Shown here piece by piece: positions 33,762-44,566 of a stretch of DNA of 64,000 nucleotides. The stretch is from the NCBI GenBank assembly GCA_963989385.1, contig OZ022510.1, positions 35,903,448 through 35,967,447 of the forward strand. Reading direction: 5' to 3'. The notes below the pieces were generated by a model, which did no database searches, was not told the DNA's origin, and was given only the letters and a program-made list of their open reading frames with translations. The position numbers and the translations under genes were made by a program. Source of the stretch: Ctena decussata (lineage: Eukaryota > Mollusca > Bivalvia > Lucinida > Lucinidae). How positions within the stretch are numbered: the stretch's first letter is position 1; each line of letters begins with the position of its first letter.

Positions 33762-35079
33762 GATATACTCATGAAAAGCTAAACAACTGAAAAAATTAGG
33801 AAGGGAGCTAACTCTGTAATTACTAAAGGTAGGATTATACTTCTTAAATTTTGCACTTTCTTTCATTACCCACTATCATTGTGTGAAGTTTCATTTAGTT
33901 TCGTTCAATACTTCCTAAGATATGCTCCATACAAGCAAACTTTAGCAAAAAATAAGAAGGGAGCTAACTCTGTACATGTAATTACTTATGACCGGGTTAT
34001 AGTTCTTGAGTTCTGCACTTTCCCTCATTGCCCTCTATCAGTGTGTGAAGTTTCATTATGTTCCCTTTTATCCTTTCAGAGATATGCTCTGGACATGCAA
34101 AATACTGAAAAAAAAAATAGGAAGGGAGCTAACTTTGTAAATACTTAAGACAGTTCTTGTGCTCTGCACTTCTTCTTATTGTCCTCTTTTCATTAAGTTT
34201 CCTTCAATACTTTCCGCGATATGCACTAGACAAGCTTAATATTAAAGAAACTGGAAAGGGAGCTAACTTGGTAAATACTTGTGATAGGGTTATGGTTCTT
34301 GTGCACTGCACTTCCTCTCATTGTCCTCTATCAATGTGTGAAGTTTCATTTAGTTCCCCCTTATACTTTCATAGATAGGCTCCAGACAAGCAAAATATTG
34401 AAACAAGAGGTCCATGATGGACCTAAATCGCTCACCTGAGTTATGATGAAATAACATGGGAGATCTTCTATTTGATGATGATTCAATTGGAGCAATTCTG
34501 CACTTTCCAATTATTATTCTGACAAAGTTTCATGAAGACTGGATCAAAACTGTGCCCTCTAGAGTGTACACAATGTTTTTCTAAGATCTGACCCAGTGAA
34601 CTTGTCTGAGATACTCCTGTTTCAAATTTTTTTCATGGAGATAAACATTGTGACAAAATTTCAAAAACATGCAATGGAAAATGAAGCCTCTATTGTGTAT
34701 GCAAGTTTTTTTCCTAAGATTTGACCTAGTGACCTAGTCTTTGATACAACATGACCCAATTTTAATCATGGACTATTTTTCAAGAAGATAAACATTCTTA
34801 TGTAGTTTCATGAATATTGGACCAAACCTGTGCCTTCTAGAGTGTACACAATGTTTTTCTAAGATCTGACCTTGTGACCTAATTTTTTATTTGTAATTAT
34901 TCAGTTACAAACTTGGCCTAGATTTTATTTAGATACACATTCTGACAAATTTTCACGAAGACTGGATTAAAACTGTGCCCTCTAGAGTGTACACAAGATT
35001 TTACTAAGATTTGACCTGGTGAACTATTTTTTGACCCGACATGACCTAGTTTCATATTTGGCCTAGATTTCATGAAGAT

Positions 35080-36950
35080 AATCATTTTGACAAAGTTTCA
35101 TGCACATTGGATAAAAACTGTGCCCTCTAGAATGTACACAAGATTTTACTAAGATTTGACCTGGTGACCTAGTTTTTGACCAGACATGACCTAGTTTCCT
35201 ATTTGGCCTAGATTTCATGAAGTATCAATCTGACAAAGTTTCATGAAAATTGGACTAAAACTGTGCCGTCTAGAAAGTACACACGATTTTACTACGATTT
35301 GATCTGGTGAACTAGTTTTTGACCCAATAGGACCTAGTTTCATATTTGGCCTAGATTTCATGAAGATAATCATTTTGACAAAGTTTCATGAACATTGGAT
35401 CAAAACTGTGCCCTCTAGAATGAACACAAGATTTTACTAAGATTTGACCTGGTGACCTAGTTTTTGACCCGACATGACCTAGTTTCATATTTGGCCTAGA
35501 TTTCATGAAGTATCATTCTGACAAAGTTTCATGAAAATTGGACTAAAACTGTGCCGTCTAGAAAGTACACACAATTTTACTAAGATTTGACCTGGTGAAC
35601 TCGTTTTTGACCCGATATGACCTAGTTTCATATTTGGCCTAGATTTCATGAAGATAATCATTTTGACAAAGTTTCATGAACATTGGATAAAAACTGTGTC
35701 CTCTAGAATGTACACAAGATTTTACTAAGATTTGACCTGGTGACCTAGTTTTTGACCCGACATGACCTAGTTTCATATTTGGCCTAGATTTCATGAAGTA
35801 TCATTCTGACAAAGTTTCATGAAAATTGGACTAAAACTGTGCCCTCTAGAAAGTACACACGATTTTACTAAGATTTGACCTGGTGAATTAATTTTTGACC
35901 CGATATAACCTAGTTTCATATTTGGCCTAGATTTCATGAAGATAATCATTTTGACAAAGTTTCAAGAACATTGGATCAAAACTGTGCCCTCTAGAATGTA
36001 CACAAGATTTTACTAAGATTTGACCTGGTGAACTATTTTTTGACCCAACATGGCCTAGTTTCATATTTGGCCTAGATTTCATGAAGTATCAATCTGACAA
36101 AGTTTCATGAAAATTGGACTAAAACTGTGCCGTCTAGAAAGTACACACAATTTTACTACGATTTGATCTGGTGAACTAGTTTTTGACCCAATAGGACCTA
36201 GTTTCATATTTGGCCTAGATTTCATGAAGATAATCATTTTGACAAAGTTTCATGAACATTGGATCAAAACTGTGCCCTCTAGAATGAACACAAGATTTTA
36301 CTAAGATTTGACCTGGTGACCTAGTTTTTGACCCGACATGACCTAGTTTCATATTTGGCCAAGATTTCATGAAGTATCATTCTGACAAAGTTTCATGAAA
36401 ATTGGACTAAAACTGTGCCGTCTAGAAAGTACACACAATTTTACTAAGATTTGACCTGGTGAACTCGTTTTTGACCCGATATGACCTAGTTTCATATTTG
36501 GCCTAGATTTCATGAAGATAATCATTTTGACAAAGTTTCATGAACATTGGATAAAAACTGTGTCCTCTAGAATGTACACAAGATTTTACTAAGATTTGAC
36601 CTGGTGACCTAGTTTTTGACCCGACATGACCTAGTTTCATATTTGGCCTAGATTTCATGAAGTATCATTCTGACAAAGTTTCATGAAAATTGGACTAAAA
36701 CTGTGCCCTCTAGAAAGTACACACGATTTTACTAAGATTTGACCTGGTGAATTAATTTTTGACCCGATATAACCTAGTTTCATATTTGGCCTAGATTTCA
36801 TGAAGATAATCATTTTGACAAAGTTTCAAGAACATTGGATCAAAACTGTGCCCTCTAGAATGTACACAAGATTTTACTAAGATTTGACCTGGTGAACTAT
36901 TTTTTGACCCAACATGGCCTAGTTTCATATTTGGCTTAGATTTCATGAAG
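35080..36950 (+). repeat. 864-bp higher-order repeat (6 x 144 bp)
   Basis: Variant monomers recur in the same order 864 bp apart: for example AGTATCAATCTGAC at 35221 and 36085, and the GACCCAATAGGACC variant at about 35325 and 36189. Even rare variants (TGGTGAATTAATTTTTGACC) repeat at this distance, showing recent duplication of a six-monomer block. Confidence 0.85.
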
Positions 36951-37740
36951 TATCATTCTGACAAAGTTTCATGAACATTGGATAAAAACTGTGCCCTCTA
37001 GAATGTACACAAGATTTTACTAAGATTTGACCTGGTGACCTAGTTTTTGATCTGACATGACCTTGTTTCATATCTGGCCTAGATTTCATGAAGATAATCA
37101 TCCTGACAAAGTTTCATGAACATTGGACTATAACTGTGCCATCTAGAGTGTACAGGAGGTTTCAATAAGATTTGACCTGGTGACCTAGTTTTTGATCTGA
37201 CATGCCCTTGTTTCATATCTGGCCTAAATTTCATAAAGATAATCATTCTGACAAAGTTTCATGAACACTGGATCAAAACTGTGCCCTTTAGAGTGCACAC
37301 AAGGTTTTACTAAGATTTGACCTGGTGACCTAGTTTTTGGCCAAACATGACCAACTTTCATACTCGGCCAAAATTTTATGAAGATAATTATTCTGACATA
37401 GTTTCATGACATTCAATCAAAAATGTGACCTCTAGAGTGTTCACAAGATTTTTCTAAGATTTGACATAGTGACCTCCTTTTTGACCTGACATAACCTTTC
37501 TTCAAATCTGGCATAGACTTTATAAAGGTTAACATTCTGACAAAATTTCATGAAGATTGGATCAAAATTGTGCCCTCTAGAGTGTACACAAGGTTTTACT
37601 TAGAATTGACCTTGTGACCTAGTTTTTGACCTGACATGACCTAGTTTCATACTTGGCCTAGATTTCACGAAAACTATCATTCTGACAAAGTTTCATGAAG
37701 ATTGCATCAAAACTGTGCCCTCTTGGTCATAATAAAGATC

Positions 37741-37923
37741 TACAGTCAAACCTGTCTTAAGGGGTCACTGTATTAAGGGGTCACCTGTCTTTAGCAGCCA
37801 CTTTTTTGGGTTCCCTTTAACCAAAATACAGTGCAAATGAACCTGTATTAAGGGGTCACCTGTCTTAAGCAGCCAATTTTTGTGGTTCCCCTGGGGTGAC
37901 CCCTTAAGACAGGTTTGACTGTA
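37741..37923. mobile_element. Tc1/mariner-like MITE (183 bp, TA ends)
   Basis: The ends TACAGTCAAACCTGTCTTAA and its complement TTAAGACAGGTTTGACTGTA are perfect for 20 bases and start and end on TA. The inside repeats AAGGGGTCACCTGTCTTAAG. It is nested in the element 34403-38580. Confidence 0.85.
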
Positions 37924-38952
37924 TTTCTATTTTTAGCTCTGATTTTATTTCTATTTTTAGCTCTGGTGGCCATCTTGTTGGAGCGTAACTGTTTTAGCAA
38001 TTTCTGTTCAGCGCCTAGCCTTGCCCAAGGCTTAGAAATATACACATTTGGATTTTTCATAAATTTTCTTGAATATACATTTTTTTCTTTGTGCTAGTCT
38101 ATAGTTATGGGGGTGATCTCTAATATATCTCAGACAAACCCACAAGAGAAAACTTCATTTCTAGACTAGACAAGCATCGACCATAAAAAAGAAGAAAGAA
38201 GTGAAATATCAAGTATGATAAAAAAATATATATGACAATTTAATATATCCGACTGGAGCAAGTCTATTCAGGGCCATAAGTCGAACATTTCTGTGAAATT
38301 ATTTTGAAATCCAACCACTGGCTTGAGAGAAGATGTTGTTTAAAGGATTTTCTATTTTTAGCTCTGGAGGCCATCTTGTTCAGTGGAGTGGAACCATTTT
38401 AGCAATTTTGGTATGGGGCTATAAGAGGAACATTTGTGTGAAATTATTTTGAAATCGGTCCACTGGTCTAGGAGGAGATGTTGTTTGAAGAAATTGTTGA
38501 CAGATGGAAGGACAGACGGATGGACAAATTTCGATCACAATAGCTCACCTTGAGCACTTCGTGCTCAGGTGCGCTAAAAAACTGGAAAGAGAGCTAACTT
38601 CGTATATACCTGGGATAGGGTTACGGTACCTGTGCACTGCACTGCACTCACTGACCTCTATCAATGTGTGAAGTTTCATTTAGTTCCCCCTTATACTTTC
38701 AGAGATATGCGCCGGACAAGCAAAATATTGAAAAAACTGGAAAGGGAGCTAACTTTGTAAATACTTGTAACAGGGTTATGATTCTTGTGCACTGCACTTC
38801 CCCTTGTTGTCCTCTATCAATGTGTGAAGTTTCATTTAGTTCCATCTTATACTTTCAGAGATATGCTCCGGTCAAAAGTGTAACAGATGGACGGAATGAC
38901 GGACAGATGGACAAAGCGGCAACTATATGCTCACCCTTCGGGGAGCATAATA

Positions 38953-39164
38953 AAGTGGTTGTGCGCCCAGCGCAGACTCAGACCAGCCTGGGTGTTTGCA
39001 CAGTCTAATCAGAGTCTTCACTGTCCGCATGGAAGTAGCTTAGACCCTTAGCTACCCTTTAAGTGCTTAGCCAAGATTCTGATTGACTGGGCGGATGCCC
39101 AGGCTGATCTGAGTATTTTCTGGGTGCACATGACACTTTGTTGGTTTTGTCATGCTGCAACTCA
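38953..39164. mobile_element. GAGCCGCGACACG MITE, copy 4, left end truncated
   Basis: It keeps GTGGTTGTGCGCCCAGCGCA, the paired middle, and the right end TTGTTGGTTTTGTCATGCTG. The left terminus was lost at the boundary with the 32080-38951 element. Confidence 0.7.
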
Positions 39165-39507
39165 ATTATAAAGTTACCCACCATATATTATGTTTCATCT
39201 TCCGTTCTTTCATGCAATGTCAGCCTTCACAAACAATGTCTGCATTCTTAAATGATGTCAGCCTTTTCAAATGATGTGAACCTTCATAAATCATGTTAGC
39301 CTTTAGACGAACATTTGTCAGCCTTCAAGAATCCAAGATGATAACATATTTCAGCTAGCTTCAATCTGAAATCAAACACACCAGTATTTACTGTATATAT
39401 TCGGTTATAATACGGGAGCTATTCAGTTATACGATGGGAGTTGGCTCTTCCAATATTACCGCAAATATGTAAATCAGGCTTGTGTAATTCAGCTATGTTT
39501 TTTTCTC

Positions 39508-39578
39508 TTCCAAAACAATTCCAAAAATCTAGATCCATCTTATGACATTGATCTAGATTTTTGGAATTGTTTTGGAAG
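39508..39578. mobile_element. TTCCAAAACAATTCC hairpin MITE, copy 4
   Basis: Arms TTCCAAAACAATTCCAAAAA and the complement are perfect over about 30 bp around a short loop. It is the best-preserved copy. Confidence 0.82.
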
Positions 39579-39676
39579 GCAAAGAAACAGTACCACAGTA
39601 CCTTAAAACAACTGGGGAGTATTTGACTATACATCTCTCATCCAAAACATGTGCTGTCACCCCTCTTTCAAACACT

Positions 39677-39773
39677 CTCATGTACGTTGTGACCCTTCAT
39701 TAGGAAAATCTCAGAGAGATGTTGTGACCCTTCATTAGAACCATCTCCATGAGATGGTTCTAATGAGGAGTCA
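39677..39773. repeat. GTGACCCTTCATTAG hairpin
   Basis: GACCCTTCATTAGAACCATC and its complement GATGGTTCTAATGAGGAGTC pair around TCCATGA. A shorter related stem is at 39873-39906. Confidence 0.7.
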
Positions 39774-40039
39774 CAACTTATGTTTGTGGCCCCTTGTCAA
39801 AACATTGGTTTCAATGACAGTTTGATAGAAATTATCCCTGAAACATAAATTATTATCTAAAAATATGTTGTCACCCTTTTTGAACCCTCTCAAAGGAGGG
39901 GTCAAAATGTATTTATTTTTTTTTGGCAGCTTACAGAAATTTATTATTACTAAATATTCCCTCTAATCTGGACCTCTGTTGTCCACATAAATAAAATTTA
40001 TTCATTCATCTGTCCTTCATCTATAGTGCTTCTTCTAAA

Positions 40040-40370
40040 ATTTTGTAAATAGTTCATGCCAATGAACAGTTTACAACATAACTACAGGTGTAATCAAGAT
40101 GAATGCCAGCATGGCAGAATGGTTCAGGACACAGCTGAATTTAGGCAAGGATGTCTTCTCTCGCACATCCTCTATTATATAATAACATTTTTCTGGAAAA
40201 GATCATGTCTGATGCTCTGGCAGAACATCATTGAAATGTTAGCATAGGCAGCAGAATTATTACCAATCTGCAGTTGGTTGATGACATTGATGCTATAGCT
40301 CAGGATGAGAAGGAACTAGAAGTGAAATGCTAGTAAACTTGCAAAAGGTATGAAACTGAGAAGATCAAAA
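40040..40370 (+). pseudogene. Reverse-transcriptase fragment (RTE-type LINE relic)
   Basis: Broken frames on the plus strand still read FRQGCLLS (RT motif 4) followed by a decayed IMSDAL...VSIGSRIITNLQLVDDIDAI (YADD-box region). Stops and frameshifts interrupt it. It is related to the LINE at 46885-49560. Confidence 0.6.
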
Positions 40371-40565
40371 TGGTGACAAATTGTGCCAATGCAAGGTTAG
40401 AAATTAACAGTAACAAGTAGCAAATTTACCACCTAAAATCTCATTTGCCACCTGAAAAAAAGTGGGTAGCAAAAGTTGCTGCCTAGGAATAGAGTTTTAT
40501 TCTTTAGTAAAAGTTAATTTCTTGGAAGTACTAGCTGATTTTCATTAAAATACTGCTTTTATAAG

Positions 40566-40817
40566 ATGACTTCACAACAATTCCTTTTTACCCTCCAAGT
40601 AAGGCTTCTAGTTCCTTCTCTTCCTCAGCAAAAGTGTCAATGTCAAATTGGTAAACTGCAAAGGTCTAGCATAGTCTATCCAATAACCTTGGATGGTCAT
40701 AAGGGCACCTCAGATGACTTCACAACAACCTCTTTCCACCTTTCAACTAGGGCTTCTAGTTCCTGCTCTTCCTCAGCAAGAGCATCAATGTCATCGGTAA
40801 ACCACAAATTGGTAATA
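40566..40817 (-). pseudogene. Reverse-transcriptase relic, 3' half, internally duplicated
   Basis: Read on the minus strand, FTDDIDALAEEEQELEALV matches the catalytic-box region of RTE-like reverse transcriptases. Two similar copies (40566-40660 and 40705-40817) lie in tandem. The frame resumes beyond the inserted element at 41953. Confidence 0.6.
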
Positions 40818-41952
40818 CAGTGTTCCAGATAGCGTCCGTATCTCCGTATATCACAGATCATTTTTGCCCGATACGGAGCAATTGGAAATTTAATCGGTAC
40901 CCGGTACGGACGCTTTCATGTAACAGCCGTTACGGATCATTTTTTCCGGTAATCCGTACCACCTGGACAAGTTCTCATAGAAGCTTGCATTATAACAGCA
41001 TCCAATAGACTGAGCTTCTTTATGCGTCGCACTCACCGAGAAGCTGACTGATTCTAATTATTTCCTTCTGAATTAGTGTTTCTAATGTGTGGAAAATAGA
41101 CGGACTGTAAACCAGTCGCTTCAAAACTGAAAATAGGAAAACATAGCTTCGAGCTCTCAACAGGACAAGCAGGCTTCTATTCTGCGTTTTTTTGGGCCTA
41201 CTGACAAATCAACCGAAAATCGTAGATGCGTCTATGAGATAATATGCTATTATCTCAGATGCGGTTATGACTGCATGTGGAAAAGGGAAAAAATATTCTG
41301 GTAGGTAGAAAATTGCAGTTCAAATCCAAATGTGATTCGCATGAACCCAGTTCGTACTTATATTAGCACTGCAAAATTGAAATCTTTAATGCAAAAACAT
41401 GAGGCATAGAACATGTTTGGAACATCTTGAAGTGTCTGCTGAGACAGGTACCAAGCAAACTCATTCTTGATCATGTTATAGCCACACAAACCAAAGACTA
41501 AAAAGGCTGCAGAAACCAACTGATAGTTTGTTAACTTCTTTAGCCTTGATGGACCTTAATGATCATATATCAATGGTTTTGGTTCTTGGTACTTGCAGAT
41601 AATTTCTTCATACATGTGTCTCATGGCTCAGCCCAGTCAGAAGGAGCTTTCACAACGTTGAGTCATGATAGAATTGTTTAATAAATCATAATTTGATTTG
41701 GCGTTTTGGGGTTTATAAAAGAGTATATTTCCACACATGTAGTGAAAGCAGAAGTAGTATTTTACAAGGCAAAGTCACAGCCAGGGAGTACCACTGAAAT
41801 ACTGTTAAAATTAAATACTGTTAAAATTAAATATGTTTTCATGTTACAGCTGTCGGTTCAGTGCAAGTACTGAAGCAGAATCATGGATACTGATCCAAGA
41901 AAATTTTGACCAGTATGGTACTGATTGAAAAAAAAAATTATCTGGAGCACTG
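40818..41952. mobile_element. 1.1-kb TIR element, copy 2, inserted in a reverse-transcriptase relic
   Basis: The ends CAGTGTTCCAGATA and TATCTGGAGCACTG pair at 13 of 14 positions and match the ends of 32359-33761. The flanks are GTAATA and GTAATT. Excising it joins TTGGTAAT to TGTTCTGCC, as in the uninterrupted LINE copy near 47200. Confidence 0.75.
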
Positions 41953-42250
41953 GTAATTGTTCTGCCACCTATGCTAACCTTTCCATCATTTATGTTCTTC
42001 CAGAGCATCAGATTTCCTTGTGAGGAAACTGTTGAAGGGTGAGTGTAAAAAAGCATCCTTGCCTAGCTCCAACTGTTGTTCTGAACCACTGAACCATTCT
42101 CCTGTGCTGCCATTCATCTGGACTGCACTTATAGCCTTGCCTTGTCATAGAGGTGCTCAATGTCGTGAACTAATTTGCACTGATGCTGTACTTCCGCATG
42201 GTGGCCCATGAGGCTGCATGTCATATCCTGTCAAATGTTTATTGGAAATC
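41953..42250 (-). pseudogene. Reverse-transcriptase relic, 5' half
   Basis: On the minus strand it continues the domain from 40566-40817 toward its N-terminal side and aligns with DNA of 47200-47460 (CTGCCATTCATCTGGACTGC, CTTCCGCATGGTGGCCCATG). It is interrupted by stops. Confidence 0.6.
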
Positions 42251-44130
42251 TATTTAGACATGATCAAAAGGTCAATGAAGCAAAACACAGATCTCAAATT
42301 CATACATGGATGATGGTGCTGAAATGATCTTGTCCATATATAAGTGCAAAGTATCATGACTGCAACCCATATAGGAACTGAGAAGTATCTTAAAGTCAAT
42401 GTAGCGTGAAAATGTAAGTCACTGTCCTACATGGTTGGTTGCTCCCAGATGCTGAGCTCTCAAGAGATGCAAGTGCTAGCCAAATATCACGAATCCAGCC
42501 CTTACAGCTCCTGTGAAATTAACCTAAACATAAATGCTTAACACATATTAAATTTTTCTCAAAGTCGGTAGACCATGGCAAACAAATCAAACCAAGCATC
42601 TCCACACTGCATACATGCTGAAAGGCCCTACAACGATTTTTCCAAGAATTTTCCTGGTTCGAATCACCGTGGGGACGAATAGTCCACAGAATTAGGACGC
42701 GATTTGAGAGCCACCTTACTAAAATTTGTTCAATTTTATATTGTGACTACAACAAACATGTATAATAGCATGGTACAATAGCTAAATCACGCCATATTTG
42801 GCCGCGCCATATCAAAGGCGTTATAAATGGTACTAGGAGCTCCCTTGGCTGACGCTCGCCTATAAAAGGGTAGTTCTACAATGCCGAACGTAATTGGCCC
42901 TATTTACATTTCTCGTTTATATCGGACATTTTCTATTTTTATTTTTAGTTGGCCTTATTACGTTCTACCGACGTCAAAAAATAATGCGTAGCAAATCAAA
43001 TACTTTAGGTTAAACTGTATTGCTTACCGCTGCGATACAGGAATCACTACCAGCAACCTAGCTAACCCCTATTTATCTAATATCTTGTGATTTTTATATC
43101 AGGATCTTTGGTAAAGTCTTCTAATACATCCAGAAGCTTCAATTGTACTTTCACTTTACTGACATCTTGTTGTTCTCCAAAGCGCGTGAGCACGTGAACT
43201 TTGGTTGAATGCAAAATAATAATTTCATTTTCATTTCTTGAACGAAACGAAATATCTAAATATTTATCGTACCAATAAAATATGATCCTTATAACAGGTT
43301 GGTATACTATCTATATCTATGCTCTCGACATCGAAACGCCACGTCGACCCGACGCCTAACTGTCCTTGGACAATCACCAGTAAACAATTCGGATTCTGAT
43401 CCGATCTTTTTTTCTGTTCCCGTCTTCTGTGCGCCTCACCCAATCGTTCCCCGACTGATTGGACTGTGTCACAAGAAAACATACCTTCCGACATGTGCGA
43501 CCCGACTCAACTTCGGACTTGCCGGCGCGGCAGAGTCTAGACTGGACGATGTTTATGTAACCCAGGCTCCGTATATACCATATACGAACGGAAATGACAC
43601 TAACTAGACTGCGCCATTGCGTTTCGGAAACAAAAGTGAACTTAACATGTAACATGAAAGTAATTGTTTTGGTTGGTAAGACTGACGTCCTGCTGGCGTG
43701 TCAGTGCACGGTCCTTAGGACCTTTTACCGACGCTAGTGAGAAGTTCATGGTAGTTTGGTGCCATCTGAAGAACAATAATTTTATTACTCTTTGGTAGTG
43801 TTAACTTCGTGCCCAGTTTTGTTGACCTTGCATCGTCTTGAGAAATTAGAAATTTACATCTGGATATGTTTTGAACGATGATATTATCAGCCCATAAAGT
43901 GCCTCGTATCGACCTTAATGCAATGGCAAGATGTTTTTACACTGTTGATGCAACGGTTGTTTCGGGTTTGAGTCATAGGTGGTGGTATCATACCTGTGAT
44001 CATCAGGGAGGAAAGGGAAAAAGAAAACTTAAAAAAAAAAATGTCATTGTACCATTACAAAGTCTATGTTAATAGGTTAATAGGTATGATGTCGAAAAAA
44101 AAAGATAAATAAATAAAATAATAAAAAGAA
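42251..44130. other. No confirmed gene; C+G-rich patch at 43300-43760
   Basis: Mostly unassigned DNA. 42400-42620 resembles the 20555-21234 family. Between 43300 and 43760 the base composition rises and CpG is frequent, as near promoters; the weak PIGA 5' exon candidate lies here. Overlapping open frames on both strands at 43264-43655 have no recognisable domain. Confidence 0.35.
43579..43655 (-). CDS. Weak candidate for the missing PIGA 5' coding exon
   Basis: An open frame from ATG at 43655 runs 25 codons and ends ...SVRI plus TG before a GT (GTATAT) donor. Joined to the C at the start of the PIGA exon at 27589 it would give Ile-Cys-Met-Val-Ser-Asp, as in human PIG-A. The phase fits. Against it: an intron of 16 kb, a mediocre donor and no other conserved residues. 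The match could easily be chance. Confidence 0.2.
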
Positions 44131-44133
44131 TTC

Positions 44134-44340
44134 GAACAGCCGCGTCATGACAAAATGTCCCTCCGGATATGTGCATTTAGCGAAGACTCAGATCAGCCTG
44201 CGCATCCGCCCTGTCTAATCGGCATCTTTTCCGTTCAAACATGTTATTTAGGGAGTCTGAGCTACCCATACAGCGTCCAGCAAAGAGATTGCATGGAGGC
44301 GCAGGCGAGACTGAAGCCTAGCTGGTCGCGTTAGTCCATA
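44134..44340. mobile_element. GAGCCGCGACACG MITE, copy 5, decayed
   Basis: ACAGCCGCGTCATGACAAAA, AGCGAAGACTCAGATCAGCC and a paired middle remain. The right end is barely recognisable. Confidence 0.45.
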
Positions 44341-44497
44341 GGCATGCTTTTTTGTGTGTGATTGGGCGAGGTTGGAGGGCGGGAACAGAAAAGTAAGGAA
44401 ACAAAAAAACTTATGATGATGCAACAGTAGGGCGTTGTTTCGATGTCGTGAGCATAGATAGACAGACTGAGGAGCGAAAACATATGAGAAGAGGAAA

Positions 44498-44500
<3 letters not shown>

Positions 44501-44548
<48 letters not shown>

Positions 44549-44566
44549 ACACACACACACACACAC
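44501..44566. repeat. (CA)n microsatellite
   Basis: A long CACACA run with one CACC interruption. It produces artificial Cys-Val frames on the minus strand. Confidence 0.95.

Larger units (their letters stand above)
34403..38580 (+). mobile_element. HINE-like element carrying a 144-bp satellite array
   Basis: The left end is CAAGAGGTCCATGATGGACC then TAAATCGCTCACCTGAG. About 22 units of about 144 bp follow (TTTGACCTGGTGACCTAGTT, TTTCATATTTGGCCTAGATT, ACAAAGTTTCATGAACATTG). The right end has TTGAGCACTTCGTGCTCAGG (hairpin) then TGCGCTAAAAA. It interrupts a unit of the outer element between TTGAAA and AAACTGG. Confidence 0.75.
32080..38951 (+). mobile_element. Outer GGGAGCTAAC tandem-repeat element holding two nested elements
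   Basis: It starts near GATGCTCCCCGAAGG and ends ATGCTCACCCTTCGGGGAGC then ATAATAAA, complementary end blocks with a 3' hairpin. The body is about 130-bp units (GGAAGGGAGCTAACT, CAATGTGTGAAGTTTCATTT, AGATATGCTCC) at 32270-32358, 33762-34402 and 38581-38880. The interruptions 32359-33761 and 34403-38580 are later insertions. Confidence 0.65.

Noticed and set aside
34403..37730. Regular direct repeats that might suggest a CRISPR array
   Set aside because: The repeats are continuous 144-bp monomers without unique spacers, in an animal genome.
43264..43655. Independent gene with open frames on both strands
   Set aside because: Opposite-strand frames of similar length with no domain; only the short in-phase piece at 43579-43655 was kept, as a weak PIGA candidate.
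44248..44564. Open frames rich in Cys-Val repeats on the minus strand
   Set aside because: They are translations of the (CA)n microsatellite and adjacent MITE remains.
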